Assembly (NCBI GenBank): GCA_016790965.1
Contig: JAEUNZ010000044.1
Coordinates: 18,657-82,656 of the forward strand
Direction of reading: 5' to 3'
DNA: 64,000 nt
DNA from: SSSZ01 sp016790965
GTDB lineage: Bacteria; Pseudomonadota; Gammaproteobacteria; Burkholderiales; Rhodocyclaceae
Each line of letters begins with the position of its first letter. Position 1 is the first letter of the stretch. The notes below the pieces were generated by a model. It searched no databases, was not told the origin of the DNA, and saw only the letters and a program-made list of their open reading frames with translations. Made by a program: the position numbers and the translations under genes. This document shows positions 11,423 through 19,738 of the stretch, in pieces.

Positions 11423-12152
11423 CTGGATCGTTCCGGACTGGCCTGCTCCTCCCGGGGTGCGGGCCTTGCAAACCACCCGTGGCGGCGGACTTAGTCGTGG
11501 GCCCTACGCCAGCCTCAACCTGGGCGACCATGTCGGAGATGTTGCTGCAGCTGTGCGCCTTAACCGGGAGCGTGTGCAGGCCCGCCTGCCGGGGCCTCCC
11601 CTGTGGCTTCAGCAGGTGCACGGCACGGTGGTGGTGGATGCGGCGACGGCCCCGCCCGGCGTGGCGGCCGACGGTGCGGTGGCCTTCCGCCCCGGCCTGG
11701 TCTGCGCCGTGATGACGGCCGATTGCCTGCCGATTCTGCTCTGCGATCGTGCCGGGAGCGCGGTGGCGGCGATTCATGCCGGTTGGCGGGGCCTTGCCGC
11801 CGGGGTGATCGAAGCGGGGGTGGCCGCCCTTGGGCGGCCGGGCAAAGAATGCCTGGCCTGGATCGGCCCCGCCATAGGTGCCGCGCATTTCGAGGTGGGG
11901 GAGGAGGTCAGGCAGGCCTTCGCGGCCCGCGATGCGGGAACGCAGGCGGCCTTTGCCCCGGCGCCGGGAGGCAAGTGGCTCGCCGATTTGGAGTGCCTGG
12001 CGCGGCGGCGCCTCGCGGCGGCGGGAATCCAGGCGGTTTACGGAGGCGGACAGTGCACGGCGGCCCAGCCGGAGCGCTTTTTCTCCCACCGCCGCGATGG
12101 CGTGTCAGGCCGGCAGGGAAGCTTCATCTGGCTCGCGGCACCGGGCGTATAA
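11412..12152 (+). CDS. pgeF: Purine nucleoside phosphorylase / polyphenol oxidase-fold protein PgeF (YfiH)
   Basis: A 246-residue protein of the multicopper-oxidase-like laccase-domain family (COG1496). Motifs include QQVHGTVVVDA, MTADCLPILL, AIHAGWRGLAAGV and IGPAIGAAHFEVG, which carry the conserved His/Cys residues. Members cleave purine nucleosides phosphorolytically, and E. coli YfiH is implicated in peptidoglycan precursor editing. The GTG at 11412 is the best start: it overlaps the rluD end by 11 bp and places the conserved core at the normal distance. Confidence 0.93.
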   Translation: MAADWIVPDWPAPPGVRALQTTRGGGLSRGPYASLNLGDHVGDVAAAVRLNRERVQARLPGPPLWLQQVHGTVVVDAATAPPGVAADGAVAFRPGLVCAVMTADCLPILLCDRAGSAVAAIHAGWRGLAAGVIEAGVAALGRPGKECLAWIGPAIGAAHFEVGEEVRQAFAARDAGTQAAFAPAPGGKWLADLECLARRRLAAAGIQAVYGGGQCTAAQPERFFSHRRDGVSGRQGSFIWLAAPGV

Positions 12153-12181
12153 TCCGCGCCTTTCGTCCCGGACCACCCGCT

Positions 12182-12952
12182 TTGAGCCCCCTTGCCTGGA
12201 TCATCCTCGCCACTTTTGCTGGCGGCGCCCTGAGCGTCTGCGCGGCCGCGGCCATGACCCTGGCGGCCGGTGGTGCCAGTGTCGGCGTACTCATCTCCTA
12301 CGCCATCGGCGCGCTTCTGGGGGCCGTGTTCCTGGAAATCCTGCCCCACGCTATTGAGCACGGCGGCGACGTCCATGCCCTGGCGACAACCATTCTGCTT
12401 GGCATCCTGGCCTTCTTCGTCCTGGAAAAACTGGTGCTCTGGCGCCACTGCCACCACGACCACTGCGAGGCCCATGACGCCCGGCCGCCCACCCACGACC
12501 ACGGACGCTCCGGCCTGCTCATCCTGGTGGGGGACACCTTCCACAACTTCGTGGACGGCATCCTCATCGCGGCGGCCTTTTTGGAAAGCACCCAACTCGG
12601 CATCGTCACCGCCCTGGCCATCATCGCCCACGAAATTCCGCAGGAAGTCGGCGATTACCTGATTCTTCTACACTCGGGCTACAGCCGCTTGCGGGCCTTG
12701 CTCTTCAATCTGCTGTCCAGTCTGGCCACCCTGATAGGGGCGCTGCTGGCCTATTTCGCCCTGTCCTCGGTGCGAGAGTGGATTCCGCAACTTCTGGGGC
12801 TCGCCGCGGCCAGCATGCTCTATGTGGCGGTGGCCGACCTCATTCCCGGCCTGCACCGGCGCCCGGAACTTAAGGCCACCCTGCAGCAGGTTTCACTGAT
12901 CGCCCTTGGCGTTCTGAGCATCGCCGGCGTGCGCGCCCTGGTCGGCGAGTAG
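12182..12952 (+). CDS. ZIP-family divalent metal transporter
   Basis: A 256-residue integral membrane protein with about eight helices. A cytoplasmic His-rich loop (HCHHDHCEAHD, later HDHG) separates helices 3 and 4. The metal-binding motifs HNFVDGI and HEIPQEVGD identify it as a ZIP transporter, probably for zinc or iron import. The start is assigned to TTG at 12182, giving MSPLAWIILA; the next ATG would delete half of helix 1. A TATAAT hexamer (12148-12153) overlaps the pgeF stop codon and may be a local -10 element. The last 60 bp overlap a convergent small gene. Confidence 0.88.
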   Translation: MSPLAWIILATFAGGALSVCAAAAMTLAAGGASVGVLISYAIGALLGAVFLEILPHAIEHGGDVHALATTILLGILAFFVLEKLVLWRHCHHDHCEAHDARPPTHDHGRSGLLILVGDTFHNFVDGILIAAAFLESTQLGIVTALAIIAHEIPQEVGDYLILLHSGYSRLRALLFNLLSSLATLIGALLAYFALSSVREWIPQLLGLAAASMLYVAVADLIPGLHRRPELKATLQQVSLIALGVLSIAGVRALVGE

Positions 12953-13111
12953 GCGTCGCCGGCGGCGGCTGGAAAATCCGCCCAGCCAGAGCAGCAGGGC
13001 GACGGGGAGCAGGCCGTAGAAGCAGAAGCCCATCACTCCCGCCAGCAAGGTGGGTTCCATGGCGGCGACCAGGAGGGTGACGTAGAGCCAGGCGATGGCG
13101 ACGATGTACAT
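12893..13111 (-). CDS. Small two-helix membrane protein, unknown function
   Basis: A 72-residue protein from ATG 13111 with two hydrophobic segments (about residues 3-20 and 27-45) followed by a basic SSRRRRR stretch and a polar tail. The positively charged end after helix 2 predicts a cytoplasmic C-terminus. Its final 60 bp lie antisense to the end of the ZIP gene. It is divergent from phaC with an 80-bp gap. I do not recognise a family. A longer frame up to 13192 is possible but would run through the phaC promoter. Confidence 0.55.
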   Translation of the reverse strand: MYIVAIAWLYVTLLVAAMEPTLLAGVMGFCFYGLLPVALLLWLGGFSSRRRRRLLADQGAHAGDAQNAKGDQ

Positions 13112-13142
13112 GGGCCGATTATAGGGTGCCGGGAGCCACGCA

Positions 13143-13171
13143 TTGACAGGGGTCCGGCGGGAATGGAGAAT
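13143..13171 (+). promoter_or_regulatory. Sigma-70 promoter for the phaC operon
   Basis: A perfect -35 TTGACA (13143-13148) is separated by 17 bp from GAGAAT (13166-13171), which matches the -10 consensus at four of six positions. The predicted start near 13178 leaves a leader of only about 13 nt before ATG 13192, or about 43 nt before ATG 13222. Confidence 0.55.
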
Positions 13172-13191
13172 CCCACGGCTCAACCCCCCCA

Positions 13192-14958
13192 ATGTCTTCA
13201 GCTTCAGACGCGAGAGCCCCCATGTCGCAGGGATCGAATAAAAACGACGCTTTCCTCGGCGCGGCCATGCAGTTCATGCAGGCGAGCCAGAACGCAGCGC
13301 AGCAGTTCATGAATTTCGTCGCCCAGGCGGGCGACGCTCCCGCGGCGGCCAAGCTTCCCGCCGACCCCAAGGCCATGTCCGATCTCCAGAAGGCCTACCT
13401 GGAACAGCACACCCGCTTGTGGCAGGCCATCCTGGCCCGGGGGGCGGCGCCAGCGGGGGACGACGGATTCAAAGTGGCGCCCGAGCCCGGCGATCGCCGC
13501 TTTGCGGCGCCCGAATGGCGCGAGAGCCCGGTCTTCGATTACCTGCACCAGGCCTATCTCCTCAATACCAAGTACTTGCGTGACCTGATCGACGTGCTGC
13601 CGGCCGAGAGCGACCGCTCCCGCGACAAGATGCGCTTCCTGGCGCGCCAGATCAGCGATGCCCTGGCACCTTCCAACTTCGCGGCCACCAATCCGGAATT
13701 CATCAAGCACGCCCTGGAAACCAAGGGCCAGAGCATCACCAACGGCATCAACAATCTGATCGCCGACCTGGAAAAGGGCCGCATTTCGATGACCGACGAA
13801 ACAGTCTTCGAGGTGGGCCGCAACATTGCCGCCAGTGCCGGCGCCGTGGTATTCGAGAACGAGGTGATGCAGCTCATCCAGTACGCGCCGCTCAGCCCCA
13901 AGGTGGGAAGCCGGCCCCTGGTGGTGGTGCCGCCCTGCATCAACAAGTATTACGTCATGGATCTCCAGCCGGAGAATTCCTTGGTGCGCTTCATGGTCGA
14001 GCAGGGCAATACGGTCTTCCTCGTCTCCTGGCGCAATCCCAAGGAAGAGCAGGGCCATCTGACCTGGGACGACTATATCGAGAACGGCCCCATCACCGCG
14101 CTGCACCTGGCCAAGGACATCTGTCGTACCGCCCAGGTCAATGCCCTGGGCTTCTGCGTCGGCGGCACCCTCTTGACCACGGCCCTGGCCGTCCTGCGTT
14201 CCCGCGACGAAGACATCGTCGCCTCTCTCACCCTGTTGACCACGCTGCTCGATTTTTCGGATACCGGAGAAATCGGCCTGTTCATCGACGAGCAGGGCCT
14301 CGCCGCCCGGGAAGCCACCATCGGCAAGGGGGGCCTGCTGCCCGCCCGGGACTTGCAGAATACTTTTTCCTTCCTGCGCGCCAACGACCTGGTGTGGAAC
14401 TACGTCACCCAGAATTACCTGAAGGGCCAGAAGCCGCAGGCCTTCGACCTCCTGTACTGGAACGGCGATTCCACCAACCTGCCGGGGCCGTTCGCCTGCT
14501 GGTACATGCGCAACCTCTACCACGACAATTCCCTGCGCGTGCCAGGCAAGCTCAGTGTCTGCGGCGCCCGGGTAGACCTGGGTCGAGTGGACATGCCCGT
14601 GTACCTGCTGGCGACCCGGGAGGACCATATCGTGCCCTGGCATTCGGCGTACCAAAGCACGCGCCTCCTGGGCGGGCCGGTGCGCTTCGTCCTGGGAGCC
14701 TCGGGCCATATCGCGGGGGTCATCAACCCCGCCAGCAAGAACAAGCGCAGCTATTGGATCAATGAGGACATGAAGGGCGACGCTGAAGCTTGGCTCGCCG
14801 TTGCCGAGGAAAAGAAAGGCAGTTGGTGGAATGACTGGGCCACCTGGCTGCGAGCCCATGCCGGGGAACCCCGGGCGGCCCGCGCCAAATTGGGCAATGC
14901 CAGCCACAAGGCCCTGGAACCGGCGCCGGGGCGCTACGTGCGCGAGCGGGCGGTCTGA
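13192..14958 (+). CDS. phaC: Class I polyhydroxyalkanoate synthase PhaC
   Basis: A 588-residue protein, the usual class I length. It polymerises (R)-3-hydroxyacyl-CoA into PHA at the granule surface. The lipase-like box GFCVGG holds the nucleophile Cys322; Asp478 (TREDHIVPW) and His506 (SGHIAGV) complete the triad, numbered from ATG 13192. The N-terminal domain contains FNPRN-like and SWRNP blocks typical of the family. The alternative ATG 13222 (MSQGSNK) would fit the predicted promoter better. phaB follows 3 bp after the stop, so synthase and reductase are co-expressed. No phaA thiolase lies in this window. Confidence 0.96.
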   Translation: MSSASDARAPMSQGSNKNDAFLGAAMQFMQASQNAAQQFMNFVAQAGDAPAAAKLPADPKAMSDLQKAYLEQHTRLWQAILARGAAPAGDDGFKVAPEPGDRRFAAPEWRESPVFDYLHQAYLLNTKYLRDLIDVLPAESDRSRDKMRFLARQISDALAPSNFAATNPEFIKHALETKGQSITNGINNLIADLEKGRISMTDETVFEVGRNIAASAGAVVFENEVMQLIQYAPLSPKVGSRPLVVVPPCINKYYVMDLQPENSLVRFMVEQGNTVFLVSWRNPKEEQGHLTWDDYIENGPITALHLAKDICRTAQVNALGFCVGGTLLTTALAVLRSRDEDIVASLTLLTTLLDFSDTGEIGLFIDEQGLAAREATIGKGGLLPARDLQNTFSFLRANDLVWNYVTQNYLKGQKPQAFDLLYWNGDSTNLPGPFACWYMRNLYHDNSLRVPGKLSVCGARVDLGRVDMPVYLLATREDHIVPWHSAYQSTRLLGGPVRFVLGASGHIAGVINPASKNKRSYWINEDMKGDAEAWLAVAEEKKGSWWNDWATWLRAHAGEPRAARAKLGNASHKALEPAPGRYVRERAV

Positions 14959-14961
14959 GCC

Positions 14962-15702
14962 ATGCCGCGGGTCGCGCTGGTTACCGGTGGAACGGGGGGG
15001 TTGGGCGAGGCGATCTGCCTCAAGCTCGCGGCCCTGGGCTACAAGGTGGTCGCCACCTACACCCAGGGCAACACCCGGGTCGGCGAATGGCTCCAGGCCA
15101 TGAACAATCTGGGCCACGGCTTCAAGGCCTATTCCTGCGACGTGACCGATTTCGATTCCTGCCAGGCCTGTGTCGAACAGGTCTCCCGGGAGGTTGGCCC
15201 CATCGACGTGCTGGTCAATAACGCCGGCATCACTCGGGACATGACCTTCAAGAAAATGAGCAAGGCCGACTGGGACGCCGTGATCCACACCAATCTGGAC
15301 TCGGTCTTCAACATGACCAAGCAGGTCATGGACGGCATGGTCGAGCGCAAGTGGGGGCGGGTGGTCAATGTGTCTTCGGTCAATGCCCAGAAAGGCGCTT
15401 TCGGCCAGACCAACTACTCGGCGGCCAAGGCCGGCATGCACGGCTTCACCAAGGCGCTGGCCCTGGAGGTCGCCAAGTCCGGGGTGACGGTCAACACCAT
15501 CTCGCCGGGCTATATCGGCACCAATATGGTGACTGCCATCGCCCAGGACATCCTCGATTCCAAGATACTGCCGCAGATTCCGGTGGGCCGCCTGGGCAAG
15601 CCGGAAGAAATCGCCGGCCTGGTGGCCTACCTCGCCTCGGACGAGGCAGCCTTCGTCACCGGCGCCAATATTTCCATCAACGGTGGCCAGCACATGGTCT
15701 GA
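14962..15702 (+). CDS. phaB: Acetoacetyl-CoA reductase PhaB (copy 1)
   Basis: A 246-residue short-chain dehydrogenase that reduces acetoacetyl-CoA to (R)-3-hydroxybutyryl-CoA with NADPH. It has the nucleotide-binding TGGTGGLGEAI, the NNAG motif, and the catalytic Ser-Tyr-Lys (NVSSVNAQKG, then YSAAKAG). The GQTNYSAAKAGMHGFTKALA stretch is typical of PhaB. It lies 3 bp after phaC. A closely related paralogue follows 46 bp downstream. Confidence 0.94.
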   Translation: MPRVALVTGGTGGLGEAICLKLAALGYKVVATYTQGNTRVGEWLQAMNNLGHGFKAYSCDVTDFDSCQACVEQVSREVGPIDVLVNNAGITRDMTFKKMSKADWDAVIHTNLDSVFNMTKQVMDGMVERKWGRVVNVSSVNAQKGAFGQTNYSAAKAGMHGFTKALALEVAKSGVTVNTISPGYIGTNMVTAIAQDILDSKILPQIPVGRLGKPEEIAGLVAYLASDEAAFVTGANISINGGQHMV

Positions 15703-15748
15703 CCGCCGTCTTTTTCACTCGCAACAAACTCAACAGGAAGGAATCAAA

Positions 15749-16492
15749 ATGACGCAACGTGTTGCTCTCGTCACCGGTGCCATGGGGGGTATCGGAACCG
15801 CCATTTGCCAGGAACTCGCCAAGGCTGGTCACAAGATCGTCGCCGCTTATCATCCCCAGTTCGACAACAAGGATGAGTGGCTGAAGGAACAGGAAGCCGC
15901 CGGCTTCACCGGCTTCGTCTGCGTTGCCGGCGACGTCTCCTCCCTGGAAGACTGCCAGCGCATGGTTGCCGAAGGCGAAGCTGCCGCTGGCCCCATCGAC
16001 ATTCTCATCAACAACGCCGGCATCACCCGCGACCGCATGTTCGCCAAGATGGAACGGGACCAGTGGGATGCCGTCATCTCCACCAACCTGACCAGCCTGT
16101 TCAACATGACCAAGCAGGTTTCCGCCAAGATGGCCGAGCGCGGCTGGGGCCGAATCGTGAACATCTCCTCGGTGAATGGCGTCAAGGGCCAGGCGGGCCA
16201 GACCAACTACTCCGCCGCCAAGGCCGGCGTCATCGGTTTCACCAAGGCCCTGGCCGCCGAACTGGCTGCCAAGGGCGTGACCGTGAATGCCATCACCCCG
16301 GGCTACATCGCCACCAAGATGGTCATGGCCATCAAGCCGGAAATCCTGCAGACCATTATCGACGGCGTTCCCATGAAGCGTCTGGGCAAGCCGGAGGAAA
16401 TGGGCGCGGCCTGTGTGTACCTGGCCTCCGACCTGGCCGGTTTCATGACCGGTGCCACCTTGAATATCAACGGCGGCCTGTACTATCAGTAA
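15749..16492 (+). CDS. phaB: Acetoacetyl-CoA reductase PhaB (copy 2)
   Basis: A 247-residue paralogue of the preceding gene with TGAMGGIGTAI, NNAGITRDRMF, ISSVNG and YSAAKAGVIG. The sequences differ throughout, especially residues 30-65, so this is an old duplication rather than a recent copy. A strong ribosome binding site AGGAAGGA precedes ATG 15749, better than that of copy 1, suggesting higher expression. A strong terminator follows, ending the phaC-phaB-phaB operon. Confidence 0.93.
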   Translation: MTQRVALVTGAMGGIGTAICQELAKAGHKIVAAYHPQFDNKDEWLKEQEAAGFTGFVCVAGDVSSLEDCQRMVAEGEAAAGPIDILINNAGITRDRMFAKMERDQWDAVISTNLTSLFNMTKQVSAKMAERGWGRIVNISSVNGVKGQAGQTNYSAAKAGVIGFTKALAAELAAKGVTVNAITPGYIATKMVMAIKPEILQTIIDGVPMKRLGKPEEMGAACVYLASDLAGFMTGATLNINGGLYYQ

Positions 16493-16521
16493 ACAGCGGA
16501 TTTTCTTGCGCTGCATCAACA

Positions 16522-16548
16522 ACGGGCGCCTCCGGGCGCCTGTTTTTT
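16522..16548 (+). terminator. Rho-independent terminator of the phaCBB operon
   Basis: A 9-bp stem (16522-16530 pairs with 16535-16543, one G-T wobble) with a 4-nt loop is followed by six T residues (16543-16548). It sits 29 bp after the phaB stop codon. Confidence 0.85.
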
Positions 16549-16648
16549 GGGCTACAATGCTGCACCGCACTAGCCTGGTGCGTCCACCGCAATGGCACAC
16601 TCCACGCAGCAGCGAATTTCCTAGACCAGATTCCCGAGGATGCACGGC

Positions 16649-17197
16649 ATGTCCGAACCCGTCCGGCTCATCAAGAAGTACCCCAATCGTCGCCTTTACG
16701 ACACCAAGGCCAGCGCCTACATTACCCTGGGCGACGTGAAGGAACTGGTCCTCAAGTTCGAAGCCTTCAAGGTGGTCGATGCCAAGAGCAATGAAGACCT
16801 GACGCGCAGCATCCTGCTGCAGATCATCCTGGAGGAAGAAACCGGCGGGGTGCCGCTGTTTTCCTGCGAATTGCTCTCGGGCTTCATCCGCTTCTACGGG
16901 AATGCCATGCAGGGCATGCTGGGCAAGTATCTGGAAAACAACATGAAGACCTTCGTCGAATTCCAGACCAAGATGCAGGAGCAGACTCGGCCCATGTACG
17001 GCGACAACACGCAGGTGCAGGCCGACATCTGGAACCAGTTCCTCAATTTCCAGCAGCCCGCCATGCAGACCATGATGTCGGCCTACATGGATCAGTCCAA
17101 CAAGATGTTCCAGCAGATGCAGGATCAGCTCCAGAGTCAGGCCCGCACCATGTTCACCGGCTTCCCCTTCAAGAAGCCGGAGGACGGCGCCAAGTAA
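16649..17197 (+). CDS. phaR: PHA synthesis repressor PhaR
   Basis: A 182-residue protein with the N-terminal PHB/PHA accumulation regulator DNA-binding domain (IKKYPNRRLYDT...YITLGDVKELV, about residues 5-65) and two following accumulation-regulator segments rich in Met and Gln. PhaR binds PHA granules and represses phasin and its own gene until polymer forms. ATG 16649 is preferred to ATG 16640 because CGAGG then lies at a normal distance. A TACAAT -10-like hexamer (16553-16558) suggests its own promoter after the operon terminator. Confidence 0.94.
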   Translation: MSEPVRLIKKYPNRRLYDTKASAYITLGDVKELVLKFEAFKVVDAKSNEDLTRSILLQIILEEETGGVPLFSCELLSGFIRFYGNAMQGMLGKYLENNMKTFVEFQTKMQEQTRPMYGDNTQVQADIWNQFLNFQQPAMQTMMSAYMDQSNKMFQQMQDQLQSQARTMFTGFPFKKPEDGAK

Positions 17198-17200
17198 TCC

Positions 17201-18535
17201 GTGGCCGCGAACCCGCCCAAAGTCGGCTTCGTTTCCCTCGGCTGCCCCAAAGCCACCGTCGATTCCGAACACATCCTCACCCGTCTGCGGGCCGAGGGCT
17301 ATATGATTTCGCCCTCCTATGAGGATTCCGACCTGGTGGTGGTCAACACCTGCGGCTTCATCGATGCTGCCGTCGAGGAATCCCTGGACGCCATCGGCGA
17401 GGCCCTGGCGGAGAATGGCCGCGTGATCGTCACCGGCTGCCTGGGGGCCAAGGGCGACATCGTGCGCCAGACCCACCCGGCGGTCCTGGCGGTGACCGGT
17501 CCCCATGCGGCGGACGAGGTGATGGGCGTCGTCCATGCCCATCTGCCCAAGCCCCACGACCCCTTCACCGATCTGGTTCCGGAACAGGGCGTGCGGCTCA
17601 CCCCAGACCACTTCGCCTACCTCAAGATTTCCGAAGGCTGCAATCACAGTTGCACCTTCTGCATCATCCCCTCCCTGCGTGGGCCGCTGGTCTCGCGCCC
17701 GGTGGGTGACGTGCTGGCCGAGGCGGAGAGCCTGGCCCGGGCCGGGGTAAAGGAAATCCTGGTCATCTCCCAGGACACCAGCGCCTACGGCGTAGATCTC
17801 AAGTACCGCACCGGCTTCTGGGGCGGCCGTCCGGTCAGGACGCGGCTCAAGGAGCTGTGCGAGGCCCTGGCCCAGTTCGGCATCTGGGTGCGGCTGCACT
17901 ACGTCTATCCCTATCCCTCGGTGGACGAGGTCATTCCCCTGATGGCCGAGGGCAAGCTTCTGCCCTACCTCGACGTGCCCTTCCAGCACGCCAGCCCGAA
18001 GATCCTCAAGGCCATGAAGCGGCCTGCCAGCGCCGAGAACACCCTGGAGCGCATTCGCCGCTGGCGGGAAATCTGTCCCGAAATCGTCATCCGTTCCACC
18101 TTCATCACCGGCTTCCCCGGGGAGACCGACGCCGATTTCGACCAGTTGATCCAGTTCATCGAGGATGCCCAGCTCGACCGCGTCGGCGCCTTTTCCTACT
18201 CGCCGGTGGAGGGCGCCCAGGCCAATGCCTTGCCCGACCTGCCGCCGGAAGACGTGCGCGAGGATCGCCGCCGCTGGCTTCTGCAGGTGCAGGAGGACAT
18301 CAGCGCCGACAAGCTTGCCGCCCGCATCGACAGCGAAATCGAGGTGCTGGTCGATGCGGTGGACGAGGAGGGCGTCATCGCCCGTTCCCGCGCCGACGCT
18401 CCCGAAATCGACGGTCTGGTCTACCTGGACGGCTTCTTCGACGCCGAACCCGGGGATTTCCTCAGAGTGCGGGTGGTGGATGCCGATACCCACGACCTCT
18501 ACGCCCAGCCGGCGGAGGGGGGGCTTCCCCGATGA
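17201..18535 (+). CDS. rimO: Ribosomal protein uS12 methylthiotransferase RimO
   Basis: A 444-residue radical-SAM enzyme that adds a methylthio group to Asp88 (E. coli numbering) of ribosomal protein uS12. The N-terminal UPF0004 domain has VSLGCPKATVDSE and VNTCGF cysteines. The radical-SAM cluster motif CNHSCTFC lies near residue 147, and the C-terminal TRAM domain covers about 370-440. Start GTG 17201 lies 3 bp after phaR, so the two may be co-transcribed. Confidence 0.95.
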   Translation: MAANPPKVGFVSLGCPKATVDSEHILTRLRAEGYMISPSYEDSDLVVVNTCGFIDAAVEESLDAIGEALAENGRVIVTGCLGAKGDIVRQTHPAVLAVTGPHAADEVMGVVHAHLPKPHDPFTDLVPEQGVRLTPDHFAYLKISEGCNHSCTFCIIPSLRGPLVSRPVGDVLAEAESLARAGVKEILVISQDTSAYGVDLKYRTGFWGGRPVRTRLKELCEALAQFGIWVRLHYVYPYPSVDEVIPLMAEGKLLPYLDVPFQHASPKILKAMKRPASAENTLERIRRWREICPEIVIRSTFITGFPGETDADFDQLIQFIEDAQLDRVGAFSYSPVEGAQANALPDLPPEDVREDRRRWLLQVQEDISADKLAARIDSEIEVLVDAVDEEGVIARSRADAPEIDGLVYLDGFFDAEPGDFLRVRVVDADTHDLYAQPAEGGLPR

Positions 18536-18565
18536 GTGCCGTGCCGGCCCCGCTTTCCGCCTCCC

Positions 18566-18600
18566 CCCGCCCCTCACCCGCACGGCGGGCGAGGGGCGGG
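18566..18600. repeat. GC-rich palindrome between rimO and the patatin gene
   Basis: A long imperfect hairpin: 18566-18575 pairs with 18591-18600, then a mismatch, then 18577-18580 with 18586-18589. No T-tract follows, so it resembles an intergenic palindromic unit more than a terminator. Confidence 0.5.
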
Positions 18601-18627
18601 GCGGCAGCTTCGCCGCTTTAGGTCGTC

Positions 18628-19503
18628 ATGCCCCGGCCGCGCATCGGCATCGCGTTGGGATCGGGTTCCGCCCGGGGCTGGGCCCACATCGGCGTCCTGC
18701 GGGCCTTGCAGGAAGCGGGCATCGAGCCCGACGTGGTGTGCGGTACCTCCATCGGCGCCTTCGTGGGCGCCGCCTACGCCTCGGGCGACCTGGACAAGCT
18801 GGAAGCCTGGGCCCGGGGCCTCGGGCGGCGCGACGTGCTGGGCTATTTCGACGTCACCCTGGCGGGGGGGCTCATCAAGGGCGAAAAACTCCTGGCCTTC
18901 GCCGCCCAGACATTCCTCAACAGCGCCTTCGAAGACCTGGAACGGCCCTTCGCCTGTGTCGCCACCGACCTGGCAAGCGGGCGGGAAATCTGGCTGCGGG
19001 AGGGCGCCGTGGCCGACGCCGTGCGCGCCTCCATCGCCCTGCCCGGGCTTTTCGCCCCGCAGATCATCGATGACCGGCACCTGGTGGATGGCGGCCTGGT
19101 CAATCCCGTGCCGGTCTCGCTTTGCCGCGCCCTCGGCGCCGACATCGTCATCGCCGTCGACCTGGGGACCGACGTCGTCCACCAGCGTTACCGCAAGGCC
19201 GAAGCCGGAGCCAGCCGCCCGCCGGGCTGGCGGCAACGGGTCGGGCGCTGGCTGGGCCGGGGCGGCGGAGACGAGAGCGGGGCCTTTCGTCCTTCCCTGG
19301 CTGACGTGCTGGCCAACAGCATCGCCATCATGCAGGGGCGTATTGCCCGTTCCCGCTTGGCCGGCGAACCGGCCGACGTGCTGATCGCCCCGCGCCTCGG
19401 GCAGTTGGGGCTCCTCGATTACCACCGGGCGGCGGAAGCCATTGCCGCGGGGCGCAAAGCCACCGAACACATGCTGCCGCTGCTGGAAAACTGTCTGGAA
19501 TGA
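18628..19503 (+). CDS. Patatin-like phospholipase (RssA-type)
   Basis: A 291-residue serine hydrolase. The oxyanion-hole motif GSGSARGWAHIGVL opens the protein, the nucleophile elbow GTSIG is near residue 39, and the Ser-Asp dyad is completed by the DGG motif (VDGGLVNPVPV, about residue 155). No signal peptide is seen, so it is probably cytoplasmic or peripheral. Substrate lipids are unknown. Its stop codon is followed after 1 bp by a repeat element. The nearest upstream gene, rimO, ends 92 bp away. Confidence 0.9.
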   Translation: MPRPRIGIALGSGSARGWAHIGVLRALQEAGIEPDVVCGTSIGAFVGAAYASGDLDKLEAWARGLGRRDVLGYFDVTLAGGLIKGEKLLAFAAQTFLNSAFEDLERPFACVATDLASGREIWLREGAVADAVRASIALPGLFAPQIIDDRHLVDGGLVNPVPVSLCRALGADIVIAVDLGTDVVHQRYRKAEAGASRPPGWRQRVGRWLGRGGGDESGAFRPSLADVLANSIAIMQGRIARSRLAGEPADVLIAPRLGQLGLLDYHRAAEAIAAGRKATEHMLPLLENCLE

Positions 19504-19504
19504 T

Positions 19505-19737
19505 CCTGGAAACCTCGGTTGGACGAGCCCGTTGGGGCGTTCTGGCGGGAGTCTGGTGCGAAGCGACGACGCGGCAGGCTGATGCCTGCAAGGAGGAGCG
19601 ACAAAGCCAGGTGCCCGCCCGGATGGGCCAGCGGGCTCGTAGCGGCGCCACCCAATGGGTGAGTCATTCGGACTGGCGCGGAGGTCGAGAGCAGAAAGTT
19701 TTCCGGGCATCGATAAGTGGTCAACTGAGGTTTCTAG
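19505..19737 (+). repeat. Short inverted-repeat-bounded element, family 1, copy C (233 bp)
   Basis: Terminal inverted repeats are CCTGGAAACCTCGGTTG (19505-19521) and its near complement at 19722-19737. The left half, especially about 19546-19625, is nearly identical to the copy at 27441-27674 in opposite orientation, while the right half resembles the partial copy at 40459-40585. It contains a small hairpin, GCAGGC/GCCTGC. It begins 1 bp after the patatin stop and ends 1 bp before the start codon of the next gene. It carries no transposase and looks like a MITE or other non-autonomous intergenic repeat. Confidence 0.85.
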
Positions 19738-19738
19738 T

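Noticed and set aside
13204..15693. An 829-codon open frame antisense to phaC and phaB
   Set aside because: Shadow of high-GC coding sequence; the forward genes carry intact catalytic motifs.
15677..18583. A 968-codon open frame on the minus strand opposite phaB, phaR and rimO
   Set aside because: It lies wholly antisense to well-recognised genes, has no domain signal, and long antisense frames are expected at this GC content.
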